NCBI GenBank assembly: GCA_023129115.1
Contig: JAGMCR010000003.1
Coordinates: 1 to 64,000 of the forward strand
DNA from: Candidatus Iainarchaeum sp.
Lineage (GTDB): Archaea; B1Sed10-29; WALL01
Direction: 5' to 3'
DNA: 64,000 bases
Shown piece after piece: positions 55,077-64,000 of the stretch (positions within the stretch are counted from its first letter, which is position 1; each line of letters begins with the position of its first letter). The translations under genes and the position numbers were made by a program. The notes beneath the pieces were generated by a model, which did not search any database, was not told the origin of the DNA, and saw nothing but the letters and a program-made list of their open reading frames with translations.

Positions 55077-57988
55077 TGGCCACTAGGATACTCGTGAGGT
55101 TCAGGGGGCAATACCCTGACGCGAGGGCAGGTTACGTCGAGAAGAGGATAAATTCCTATCTTGGGATAAGCGCGTCGGTGGATAGGGTTGACGTCTACAC
55201 GATTGAAGAAGGCCTTGGGGGGGAAGAGCTCGAGAAGGCAGAGAGCCTGTTCGTGGACCCCGTGACGCAGGAGACACTGGCTGACGGCGACTACGAGAGC
55301 CTGGTGGAGGTTGGGTTCCTGCCAGGCGTGAAGGACACTGTTGGCGAGACGTCGAGGAAGGCGCTGTCCGAATTGGCGGGGAGGGATGTGGGCCCGATTT
55401 ACACTTCTGTCCAGTACCGGCTGAGGGGCGCCGGCAAGGAAGAGACGGAGCGCATTGCGGCAGAGCTTCTCGCAAACAGCATGATACAGCACTGGAGGGT
55501 GTTCGGCCGGGGCGAAAACGTGGAGATGCCTATCCCAAAGGTGGAGCTGGGGCACGTCGGCGAGGCAAAAGCCGTCAGCCTCGAGCTGGACGACGCCGGG
55601 CTGGAGAAGCTTAGCGCGGACTGCTCGCTTGCACTGGGCCTGGCCGACATGAAGACGATAAAGGAGTATTACTCGCGCGAGGCGGTGGGGGCAGAGCGCG
55701 CGGAGAACGGTTTGCCGGAGTCGCCCACTGACGTGGAGCTCGAGATAATCGCGCAGACGCAGAGCGAGCACTGCAAGCACAGGATATTCAACGGCAGGAT
55801 AAAGTACTCGGGGCCGGAGGGAAAAGAAGAGATTGACAGCCTCTTCAAGAGCTACATCAAGAAGTCGAGCGAAGAAATCGCGAAGCAGCGTAGGTGGATT
55901 GTCTCGATGTTCTGGGACAACGCGGGCGTGGCGTCGCTGAACGATGAATGGAATTACGTCGTGAAGTGCGAGACTCACAACAGCCCGAGCGCGCTCGACC
56001 CGTACGGCGGGGCGATTACGGGCATAGTTGGGGTGTACAGGGACCCGATGGGCACGGGCCTCGGCAGCAAGATAGTTGGGAGCACTTACGGCTTCTGCAC
56101 CGGGAGCCCATTTTATGATGGCGAGCTTAGGCCGAGGATGCCTCCGAAGCGGCTGCTGGACGGCGTTGTCGAGGGCGTCAAGGACGGCGGGAACAAGAGC
56201 GGCATCCCGACTGCGTGCGGGACAGTGTTCTTCGACGACGGCTGGCTCGGGAAGCCGCTGGTCTACGTGTCTGCGGTTGGCCTGATGCCGAAGGAAGTTG
56301 CCGGCAGGAAATCGCACGAGAAGCACATTGACTCCGGCGACCGTGTGGTGATGGCCGGCGGCAGGGTAGGCAAGGACGGAATCCACGGCGCGACCGAGAG
56401 CAGCCTCGAGGGCGGCGCGTGGATTACTGCTGGCCACGTGCAAATTGGCGACCCGTTCACGCAGAAGAAGGTGCAGGACTTCATACTGGAGGCCCGGGAC
56501 GAGGGGCTGTACAACGCAATAACTGACCTTGGGGCTGGGGGGATTTCTTCTGCGGCTGGCGAGAGCGCGTGCATGAGCAACGGGTGCACCCTGGACCTGG
56601 ACCAGGTCCCGCTGAAGTACTTGGGGCTGGAGCCGTGGGAGATACTGGTGTCCGAGTCGCAGGAAAGGATGCTGCTTGCCGTGCCGCCAAAGAACATGGA
56701 GCGGCTGCGCGAGCTTGCGGAGAGGCATGACGTCGAGATGAGCGACATCGGCGTGTTCGAGGGCACTGGAAAGTTCACTGCGCTGTACGGCGGGAAAAAA
56801 GTGTGCTTCCTGGACATGGGCTTCCTGCACGCTGGGTTCCCGCAGCTGCAGCTAGAGGCCGAGTGGGCGCCGAAGGAGTGGGACGAGCCGACGCTGCCCG
56901 AGGAGGAGCATGGCAGGCTGATTCACGAGATGGTCGCGAGGGAGAACATTGCGAGCAAGGAGTGGGTGCAGAGGCAGTACGACCACGAGGTGCAGGGCGG
57001 CAGCGTGATAAAGCCGTTCATCGGCGCGGGGAACGACGGCCCGGGCGACGCTGCTGTGCTCAGGCCTGTGCTCGACAGGAAGGAGGGGCTGGCGATTGCG
57101 GCCGGGTTCAACCCGAAGTACAGCAAGATTGACGCCTACCACATGGCCGCGCTTTCCCTGGACGAGGCGCTGCGCAAGGTGATTTCTGTGGGCGCGGCCT
57201 TGGGGCACGTGGCGCTGAACGACAACTTCTGCTGGCCCAACTCGGTTTACGACAGCGAGAAGAACCCGGACGGCAGGCACAAGCTCGCGCAGCTGGTGCG
57301 GGCGAACAAGGCGCTTTACGACTACACGACTTACTTTGGGACGCCGTGCATCTCGGGCAAGGACAGCATGTTCATTGATGGGGCGGTCAAGGACTCAAGC
57401 GGAAAGGAGCACAAGGTAAGTGGGCTAGGGGCCGTGATGTTCACTGCGGTCGCCAAGGTGAACGACGTTGAGAAGTGCGTGTCGATGGACTTCAAGGGTG
57501 GGGGGGATTACGTTTACATCGTGGGGGAGACGAACGCGGAGCTCGGGGCAAGCGAGTACTACGAGGCCCGGGGCGCCGTTGGAAATGGGGTGCCGGAGCT
57601 CGACAAGGAAAAGGCGAAGAAGAATTACGAGTCGGTGGAGGCGGCGATTGCAAAGGGGATTGTCAGGTCGTGCCACGGCTGCTACCGCGGCGGGCTCGGC
57701 GTCGCGCTCGTGATGTGCTGTGCCGCGGGGGACGTCGGCGCGGAGATAGGCCTGGACGGGCTTCCCGGTAATGCGAAAACCGTGGTGGAGAGGCTTTATT
57801 CGGAGAGCGGGGCGAGGTTTGTTGTTACTGTTGCGCCGGAGTGCGCGAGTGAGTTTGAGTCGCTTGTCGCGGATGCAAAGCGGATTGGCACGGTTGGCGG
57901 CGACTCGCTGAAGATAACTGGCGTTCTTGACGAGAAAGTGAAGGCGCTGCGCGAGAGCTGGCAAAAGACGTTCAGGGGGTTCTGGTGA
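55076..57988 (+). CDS. purL: Phosphoribosylformylglycinamidine synthase, long PurL with PurS-like N-terminus
   Basis: PurS-like start (MATRILVRFRGQYPDARAGYVEKRI...VEVGFLPGVKDTVGETSRKAL), then AQTQSEHCKHRIFN, CETHNSPSALDPYGGA. Confidence 0.93.
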   Translation: MATRILVRFRGQYPDARAGYVEKRINSYLGISASVDRVDVYTIEEGLGGEELEKAESLFVDPVTQETLADGDYESLVEVGFLPGVKDTVGETSRKALSELAGRDVGPIYTSVQYRLRGAGKEETERIAAELLANSMIQHWRVFGRGENVEMPIPKVELGHVGEAKAVSLELDDAGLEKLSADCSLALGLADMKTIKEYYSREAVGAERAENGLPESPTDVELEIIAQTQSEHCKHRIFNGRIKYSGPEGKEEIDSLFKSYIKKSSEEIAKQRRWIVSMFWDNAGVASLNDEWNYVVKCETHNSPSALDPYGGAITGIVGVYRDPMGTGLGSKIVGSTYGFCTGSPFYDGELRPRMPPKRLLDGVVEGVKDGGNKSGIPTACGTVFFDDGWLGKPLVYVSAVGLMPKEVAGRKSHEKHIDSGDRVVMAGGRVGKDGIHGATESSLEGGAWITAGHVQIGDPFTQKKVQDFILEARDEGLYNAITDLGAGGISSAAGESACMSNGCTLDLDQVPLKYLGLEPWEILVSESQERMLLAVPPKNMERLRELAERHDVEMSDIGVFEGTGKFTALYGGKKVCFLDMGFLHAGFPQLQLEAEWAPKEWDEPTLPEEEHGRLIHEMVARENIASKEWVQRQYDHEVQGGSVIKPFIGAGNDGPGDAAVLRPVLDRKEGLAIAAGFNPKYSKIDAYHMAALSLDEALRKVISVGAALGHVALNDNFCWPNSVYDSEKNPDGRHKLAQLVRANKALYDYTTYFGTPCISGKDSMFIDGAVKDSSGKEHKVSGLGAVMFTAVAKVNDVEKCVSMDFKGGGDYVYIVGETNAELGASEYYEARGAVGNGVPELDKEKAKKNYESVEAAIAKGIVRSCHGCYRGGLGVALVMCCAAGDVGAEIGLDGLPGNAKTVVERLYSESGARFVVTVAPECASEFESLVADAKRIGTVGGDSLKITGVLDEKVKALRESWQKTFRGFW

Positions 57989-58725
57989 TGGTCAAGGCAG
58001 TGGTCCTCACGGGCTACGGGATTAACTGCGACTACGAGACGACCCGCGCGCTTGAGCTGGCGGGCGCGGAGCCGGAGAGGGTTCACATTAGTTCCCTTGT
58101 GTCGAAGAGCCTTGACAGCTACCAGATACTCGTCGTGCCGGGGGGGTTCTCGTTCGGCGACGACATTGCCGCGGGGAAGATGCTCGCGAACAAAATGAAG
58201 CATGTGGCTGGCAGGCAAATCGAAAAGTTCATTACGGACGGAAAGCTCGTGATTGGGATTTGCAACGGGTTCCAGGCGCTGGTGAAGTACGCACTGCTGC
58301 CCGAGGTGGGCGAGCAAAAGGTGACGCTCACGTTCAACGGGTCCGGGAGGTTTGAGGACAGGTGGGTGCCGCTCAAGCCGGTGGGCGACAAGTGCGTTTG
58401 GACACGAGGCATCGAGGAGCTTTACCTGCCTGTGCGGCACGGCGAGGGCAAGCTCGTGGCGCCGCCCGAAGTGCTGAAGGACATAGAGGGCAGGGGCCTG
58501 GTCGCTCTGAGGTACGGCGGCTCGGGCTACCCTGACAACCCGAACGGGTCGCTGAACGACATCGCGGGGCTCTGTGACCCTAGCGGCAGGGTGTTTGGGC
58601 TGATGCCACACCCGGAGGCCTACCTGCACAGGACGAACCACCCTCGGTGGACGCGCGGGGAAAGCGGGACGCTGGGGCTTGAGGTCTTCAGGAACGCGGT
58701 GGACTATGCGGAGGCGGAATTATGA
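57985..58725 (+). CDS. purQ: FGAM synthase glutamine amidotransferase subunit
   Basis: VVPGGFSFGDDIAAGKML; IGICNGFQALVK; LMPHPEAY. Confidence 0.95.
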   Translation: MMVKAVVLTGYGINCDYETTRALELAGAEPERVHISSLVSKSLDSYQILVVPGGFSFGDDIAAGKMLANKMKHVAGRQIEKFITDGKLVIGICNGFQALVKYALLPEVGEQKVTLTFNGSGRFEDRWVPLKPVGDKCVWTRGIEELYLPVRHGEGKLVAPPEVLKDIEGRGLVALRYGGSGYPDNPNGSLNDIAGLCDPSGRVFGLMPHPEAYLHRTNHPRWTRGESGTLGLEVFRNAVDYAEAEL

Positions 58726-59573
58726 TAGTCACCGAGACTGGCCTTGGCTTCCCAAAGAGGCGGGGCAAGGTCAGGGATGTTTATGACCTTGGGGACAAAA
58801 TTCTGCTTGTTGCGACAGACCGTGTGTCTGCGTTCGACGTCGTGTTCAAGGAAGGCATCCCGAACAAGGGGAAAGCGCTGACCGGGATTTCTAATTACTG
58901 GTTCAGACGGATGGGGGGCATCGCGAAGAACGCGAACATTGCGGAGTGGCCGGAAGAGCTCAAGACGCCGGAATTGGAGGGCCGCGCGGTGCTGCAGAAG
59001 AAGGCAGAGGTTCTTCCGCTCGAGTTCATTGTGCGTGGGTACCTGGTCGGGTCGGCGTGGAGGAGCTACAAGAAGGACGGCAAGGTGCATGGTGTTGAGT
59101 TGCCTGCCGGGCTAAAGGAAAACCAGAGGCTTGACGAGCCGATGTTCACGCCCTCCACCAAGGCAGAAGTGGGCCATGACGAGAACATTAGCATTGCACA
59201 GGCGAGGGAAATCAGTGGGTACACGGACGAGGCCATGGAGAAGTCGCTTAGGATTTACGACGAGGCGTACCGGCACGCTGAAGGCAAGGGGATAATAATC
59301 TGTGACACGAAGTTTGAGTTTGGGCTTGTTGACGGGGAGCTTGTGCTGATTGACGAGCTGTTGACGCCTGACTCGTCGCGGTTTTGGTACAAGGAGAGCT
59401 ACGAGGCGGGCGAGCCGAAGTCTATGGACAAGGAGTACTTGCGGGAGTATTTGATGGGCCTGGACTGGGACCGCAGCCCACCTCCGCCGGCACTGCCTGA
59501 TGAAGTGGTCAACGAGCTGAGCAAGAGATATACGGAGATTCACGAGGCAATAACGGGTGAGAAAATTGTTTGA
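58722..59573 (+). CDS. purC: SAICAR synthetase
   Basis: [52 protein letters not shown]. Confidence 0.96.
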   Translation: MIVTETGLGFPKRRGKVRDVYDLGDKILLVATDRVSAFDVVFKEGIPNKGKALTGISNYWFRRMGGIAKNANIAEWPEELKTPELEGRAVLQKKAEVLPLEFIVRGYLVGSAWRSYKKDGKVHGVELPAGLKENQRLDEPMFTPSTKAEVGHDENISIAQAREISGYTDEAMEKSLRIYDEAYRHAEGKGIIICDTKFEFGLVDGELVLIDELLTPDSSRFWYKESYEAGEPKSMDKEYLREYLMGLDWDRSPPPPALPDEVVNELSKRYTEIHEAITGEKIV

Positions 59574-60519
59574 CGTGAAGAAGTGGATTGCAGAAGAGGA
59601 GGACTGGATTAGGGGGGCTGTCACCGGCGAGGCCGTGATAGCGACTTCGGGGGGGGTGGACTCAACGGTCGCGGCTGTGCTTGCGCACAAGGCACTTGGC
59701 AGGAAGCTGCACTGCATTTACGTCAACACTGGCTACATGCGGAAGGGCGAGGACGAGCACGTCAGGGAATTGTTCAAGGGGCTGGAGATGGAGGTCGAGG
59801 TGGTTGACGCGGGCAAGCGCTTCTACGACGCGCTGAAGGGCGTTACTGACCCGGAGGAGAAGAGGAAGATAATCGGCGAGCTTTTCATAAGGGTGTTCGA
59901 GGAGCGCGCCAAGCAGACCGGCGCCAAGTTCCTGGTGCAGGGCACGATTGCGCCCGACTGGATTGAGAGCGGTGCGGGCATAAGGGACAATATCAAGAGC
60001 CACCACAATGTCGGGGGCCTGCCCGAAAAGCACGGGTTCAAGCTGATTGAGCCGCTTCGCGAGCTGTACAAGGACGAGGTGCGGAAGGTCGGGAAGGAGC
60101 TTGGCATCGCCGAAGAGGTGTACAACCGGCAGCCGTTCCCCGGGCCTGGGTTGGCTGTGCGGATTATGGGGGAGGCGACCCCTGATAAGGTGAAGATCCT
60201 CCAGGAAGCGGTGCACATTGCGGAAGAAGAAATTGAGCGGGCTGCGAGGCGGGGGGAGTGCGAGATTCCGTGGCAGTATTTTGCCGTGCTTTTGCCGACG
60301 AAGACTGTGGGGGTATTGGGGGACAAGCGGGCCTATGGGTATACCATTGGGGTGCGCGCGGTGCAGAGCATCGACGGCATGACCGCAAAGTATTCGGAGA
60401 TCCCACATTCCGTGCTCGCAAGGATTTCTAACAGGATTACGCGCGAGCTCAAGGACCACGTCAACAGGGTGGTTTATGACATTACGTCGAAGCCGCCGGG
60501 GACAATAGAGTGGGAATAA
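59557..60519 (+). CDS. guaAb: GMP synthase, ATP-pyrophosphatase subunit
   Basis: [34 protein letters not shown]. Confidence 0.93.
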   Translation: MRKLFDVKKWIAEEEDWIRGAVTGEAVIATSGGVDSTVAAVLAHKALGRKLHCIYVNTGYMRKGEDEHVRELFKGLEMEVEVVDAGKRFYDALKGVTDPEEKRKIIGELFIRVFEERAKQTGAKFLVQGTIAPDWIESGAGIRDNIKSHHNVGGLPEKHGFKLIEPLRELYKDEVRKVGKELGIAEEVYNRQPFPGPGLAVRIMGEATPDKVKILQEAVHIAEEEIERAARRGECEIPWQYFAVLLPTKTVGVLGDKRAYGYTIGVRAVQSIDGMTAKYSEIPHSVLARISNRITRELKDHVNRVVYDITSKPPGTIEWE

Positions 60520-61091
60520 TGAGGATACTTGTTGTGAATTTTGGGTCGCAGTGGACGCACAGGATTTGGCGGCGGCTGCGCGACATGGGCTGCGAGACAG
60601 AAATAGTTGATGTTAGCACGCCGGTCGAAGAACTTGCGTGTGACGGCATTATTCTTTCGGGCGGTGCGATGAGCATTGGCAGTGGGGGCGAGGGGGAAGT
60701 GGGGCATGCGCACGAGTATCTTGACAAGTTGGATGTCCCGATACTCGGGATTTGCGCGGGGCAGCAATTCATCGCCCTGCACTTCGGCGGGAAGGCGCAG
60801 CCAGCAGAAAACCCGGAGTTCGGCGAGGTCGAGATAATAGTCGAGAAAGAGAATGACTTGTTCAGGGGGGTGCCCAAGCGATTCAAGGCCTGGGCGTCGC
60901 ACAACGACGAAATCACCGAGTGCCCGGGTTTTGAGATACTGGCCAGGTCCACAAAGGGCGTGAACCACGCGATGAGGCACACGGAGAACCCGATTTACGG
61001 GACACTCTTCCATCCCGAGGTTGAGCACACAGAGCACGGCGAGAGGATAATGCAGAATTTCGTCGATGTATGCCGAAAATGGAAGAAATAA
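60519..61091 (+). CDS. guaAa: GMP synthase, glutamine amidotransferase subunit
   Basis: [49 protein letters not shown]. Confidence 0.92.
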   Translation: MRILVVNFGSQWTHRIWRRLRDMGCETEIVDVSTPVEELACDGIILSGGAMSIGSGGEGEVGHAHEYLDKLDVPILGICAGQQFIALHFGGKAQPAENPEFGEVEIIVEKENDLFRGVPKRFKAWASHNDEITECPGFEILARSTKGVNHAMRHTENPIYGTLFHPEVEHTEHGERIMQNFVDVCRKWKK

Positions 61092-61116
61092 ATATAGGCT
61101 CGTTCATAGCTTTTAC

Positions 61117-62526
61117 ATGGGGTTCAAGGAAAAACTTGAGGCGGCGAAGGAGTCCTTCGCTTTTGACGACTTTTTGCTGATTCCTAATTTTACCACTGTC
61201 AATCCGGCAGAGGCCAATACTTCCACCAAGGTCGCCGGCATACGCCTCGCCATCCCAATACTCAGCGCTGCGATGGACACGGTGACAGAGTCGTCCATGG
61301 CCATCGAGCTGGCTCGCAGGGGAGGGCTCGGCGTGGTCCACCGTAACTTCACGATTGAGGAGCAGGTCTCCGAAGTGACGCGGGTCAAGCGCGCGGAGTC
61401 AGTCATTATCCAGGACGTCAAGACCATTCCGCCGGGAATCACGCTCCGCGAAATCCGTGACCTGTCGCGCGAGCTTTCGTTCTCCACTTTTCCCGTGGTG
61501 GACAATGGGAAGCTCGTTGGGATTATAAGCAACCGGGACGTGCAGTTCGAGCGCGACGAGACGAAGAAGGCGTCCGAGCTGATGACCAAGGAATTGATAA
61601 CCGCCGCAGAGGGCACGCCCCTCGAGAAGGTCACCGAGCTCATGCACAAGAACAGGATTGAGAAAGTGCCGGTCATGAAGGGGGAGAGGCTCGTCGGCAT
61701 CATAACCGTGCGCGACATCCTCTCGCGCAAGGAGTACCCCCAGGCAACGCGCGACAAGGAGGGCAGGCTCATGGTCGCGGCCGCCACAGGCCTTGACATG
61801 AAGCGCGTGGAAGCGCTTGTCAAGGCAGAGGCCGACCTGATAGTCATCGACACTGCGCACGGCCACAACACTGCCGTGGTCGAGTTCACGAGGAAAGTGA
61901 AGAAAGAGTTCGGGTGCAAGGTGTGCGCGGGCAACATATCCACGCCCGAGGCAGCCAAGGACTTGATTGCCGCGGGGGCGGACTCCCTCAAGGTGGGCGT
62001 CGGGCCCGGCTCGATTTGCACTACGAGGGTTGTCGCCGGCGTCGGCGTCGCGCAGCTGACTGCTGTGGCAAACGTTGCGGACGTGGCTGGCGACATAAGC
62101 GTGATTGCGGACGGCGGCATAAGGAATTCTGCTGACGTGGCAAAGGCCATCGCAATCGGGGCCAATGCCGTGATGGTGGGCAACCTGCTGGCCGGCACGG
62201 ACGAGGCGCCGGGCGAAATCGTTGTGAGGGACAACAAAAAGTACAAGCGATACCGGGGAATGGGCTCCAGGAAGGCTGTTGCGGACAGGTATTTCCAGGA
62301 GCAGTCGAAGTTCGTGCCCGAGGGCGTCGAGGGGCTGGTGCCGTACAAGGGCCGGGTGAAGGACATACTGAACTCGCTTGTCGGCGGGCTCCGCTCGTCC
62401 ATGGGCTACACCGGCGCGAAGAACCTGAAGGAGATGCAGCAGAAGGCGCGGCTAATCAAAATTACTTCTGCGGGCGTCATCGAGAGCGCGCCGCACGACC
62501 TTGACTATGTGGAGGAAAGCGAATGA
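61117..62526 (+). CDS. guaB: IMP dehydrogenase with CBS domains
   Basis: FAFDDFLLIPNFT; GVGPGSICTTRVVAGVGVAQLTAV; YRGMGSRKAV; AT-rich aaataaatatagg upstream. Confidence 0.96.
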   Translation: MGFKEKLEAAKESFAFDDFLLIPNFTTVNPAEANTSTKVAGIRLAIPILSAAMDTVTESSMAIELARRGGLGVVHRNFTIEEQVSEVTRVKRAESVIIQDVKTIPPGITLREIRDLSRELSFSTFPVVDNGKLVGIISNRDVQFERDETKKASELMTKELITAAEGTPLEKVTELMHKNRIEKVPVMKGERLVGIITVRDILSRKEYPQATRDKEGRLMVAAATGLDMKRVEALVKAEADLIVIDTAHGHNTAVVEFTRKVKKEFGCKVCAGNISTPEAAKDLIAAGADSLKVGVGPGSICTTRVVAGVGVAQLTAVANVADVAGDISVIADGGIRNSADVAKAIAIGANAVMVGNLLAGTDEAPGEIVVRDNKKYKRYRGMGSRKAVADRYFQEQSKFVPEGVEGLVPYKGRVKDILNSLVGGLRSSMGYTGAKNLKEMQQKARLIKITSAGVIESAPHDLDYVEESE

Positions 62527-64000
62527 AGGCGCTGCTCAGCGTTTCGGACAAGACAGGGATAACTGAATTCGCGAAAGGGCTTGTTGCAGCGGGGTACGAA
62601 ATTCTTTCGACTGGCGGCACTGCGAAGGCGCTGCGGGGCGCCGGGATAAAAGTAACTGACGTTTCTGACTACACTGGGTTTCCCGAGATAATGGGCGGCA
62701 GGGTGAAGACATTGCACCCCAAGGTGCACGGCGGCCTGCTTGCGGTGCGCGGGAACAAAGAGCACGAGAGGCAGATGAAGGAAAACGGCATAGACGCGAT
62801 TGGCTTGGTCGCGGTCAATCTCTACCCGTTCGAGGAAACGGTTAAGAAGGGTGGGAAGCTGGGGCAAGTTATAGAGAACATAGATATAGGCGGGCCTTCC
62901 ATGCTCCGGAGCGCCGCGAAGAACTACGAAAGCGTCGTTGTTGTTTGTGGCCCGGAAAGATATGGGCAAGTGCTTGAAGAGATAAAGGCGGGCGGGGTTA
63001 AGCCGGAGACCAGGAAAAAGCTTGCGGTCGAGGCGTTTGCCCACACCGCGAGGTACGACACGATTATCTCGAATTATCTGGGGGAAGAGGAGCTGCCGGA
63101 GACGCTCAACCTTACTTTTGACAAGATACAAAAGCTGCGGTACGGCGAAAACCCGCACCAGAAGGCGGCTTTCTACAGGGAGGCATTTGCTGCGGGGGCG
63201 ACTGTCTCGACGGCGAAGCAGCTGCACGGGAAAGAGCTGTCGTTCAACAATATTTATGACCTGAACTCTGCGCTTGAGTTGGTGAAGGAGTTCGGGGGGA
63301 CGGCGGTCGTGATACTGAAGCACAACAACCCGTGCGGGGTTGGCATTGACAGGAAGCAGGCCGAGGCGTACAGGAAGGCGATGGAGTGCGACCCGGTTTC
63401 TGCGTTCGGCGGCATTGTTGCTGTTAATGCGAAGCTTGAGCTGGCGACCGCGGAAGAGATTACAAAGACATTTATTGAGTGTGTGATTGCGCCGGGGTAT
63501 GACAAGGATGCGCTTGAGCACTTGAAGTCAAAGAAGAAGAACTTGCGTGTTTTGGAAGTGCCGAAGTTCGGGAAAGAGCCGAAGGCGATGACGCTGAAGA
63601 AAGTCGCCGGCGGAGTGCTTTTGCAGGGCCGGGACCAGGAATTGTTTGCCGGGCTGAAGGTTGCCACGAAGCGCAAGCCGGGCAAGGAAGAGATGAAGGC
63701 GCTCGAGTTTGCGATGAAGGTGTGCAAGCACGTCAAGAGCAACGCAATTATTTACGCTATGGGGGACAGGACGATTGGCATCGGCGCGGGGCAGATGAGC
63801 CGGGTTGACTCTGCAGTGGTCGGGGCGATGAAGGCAAAGAACGCGGGGCTGGACACGAGGGGGAGCGTGCTGGCGAGCGACGCTTTTTTCCCGTTCAGGG
63901 ATGCTGTGGACGCGGCGGCGAAGGCGGGCGTGACAGCGATTATCCAGCCGGGCGGCTCGATAAGGGACGAGGAAGTGATTGGCGCGTGCGACGAGCACGG
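62523..64000 (+). CDS. purH: Bifunctional AICAR transformylase/IMP cyclohydrolase (3' truncated by window)
   Basis: KALLSVSDKTGITEFAKGL; STGGTAKAL; GGRVKTLHPKVHGGLL; LRYGENPHQKAAFY; LKHNNPCGV. Confidence 0.95.
   Translation, partial: MKALLSVSDKTGITEFAKGLVAAGYEILSTGGTAKALRGAGIKVTDVSDYTGFPEIMGGRVKTLHPKVHGGLLAVRGNKEHERQMKENGIDAIGLVAVNLYPFEETVKKGGKLGQVIENIDIGGPSMLRSAAKNYESVVVVCGPERYGQVLEEIKAGGVKPETRKKLAVEAFAHTARYDTIISNYLGEEELPETLNLTFDKIQKLRYGENPHQKAAFYREAFAAGATVSTAKQLHGKELSFNNIYDLNSALELVKEFGGTAVVILKHNNPCGVGIDRKQAEAYRKAMECDPVSAFGGIVAVNAKLELATAEEITKTFIECVIAPGYDKDALEHLKSKKKNLRVLEVPKFGKEPKAMTLKKVAGGVLLQGRDQELFAGLKVATKRKPGKEEMKALEFAMKVCKHVKSNAIIYAMGDRTIGIGAGQMSRVDSAVVGAMKAKNAGLDTRGSVLASDAFFPFRDAVDAAAKAGVTAIIQPGGSIRDEEVIGACDEH

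Noticed and set aside
1-64000. CRISPR arrays, prophage, transposases, rRNA operons
   Set aside because: No regularly spaced repeats, phage structural genes, DDE/tyrosine recombinases or rRNA sequence recognised.

Overview
The window is a gene-dense, high-GC archaeal chromosome segment. Archaeal markers seen in the sequence are class I LysRS, GGGP synthase, RadA, RPA, FlaI/TadC-type pilus genes, class III (RGQ-type) prepilin signals and TATA-type promoters. A DPANN-like lineage is possible, but I cannot place the organism. Main blocks: (1) serS (partial), then a tRNA-Lys(UUU) with a non-canonical intron directly upstream of class I lysK, then a prenyl synthase. (2) A minus-strand signalling cluster with four KaiC/RAD55-like ATPases, a V4R protein, a histidine kinase and a response regulator, divergent from (3) a ~11.7 kb type IV pilus-like locus, followed by a fifth KaiC-like gene with a degenerate Walker A. 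(4) A GABA-aminotransferase/ALDH pair separated by a small HTH cassette flanked by a duplicated ALDH 3' end. (5) A second sensory cluster with PAS/GAF, FIST, Cache/HAMP, HK, RR and V4R proteins, containing an MBL-fold (UlaG-like) protein whose motif order appears circularly permuted. (6) An AT-rich NYN-protein island. (7) RPA-RadA-RadC. (8) LemA/HtpX, dcd with a dcd relic, epimerase, GGGPS. (9) A nearly complete, bacterial-flavoured purine operon (purF-D-E-B-M-L-Q-C-guaAb-guaAa-guaB-purH) divergent from folD-orf-purN. The strongest novelty candidates are the circularly permuted membrane-anchored MBL protein, the intron-containing tRNA-Lys next to its synthetase, and the KaiC/V4R/two-component module beside the pilus locus. 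All family calls come from reading motifs; no database search was run.
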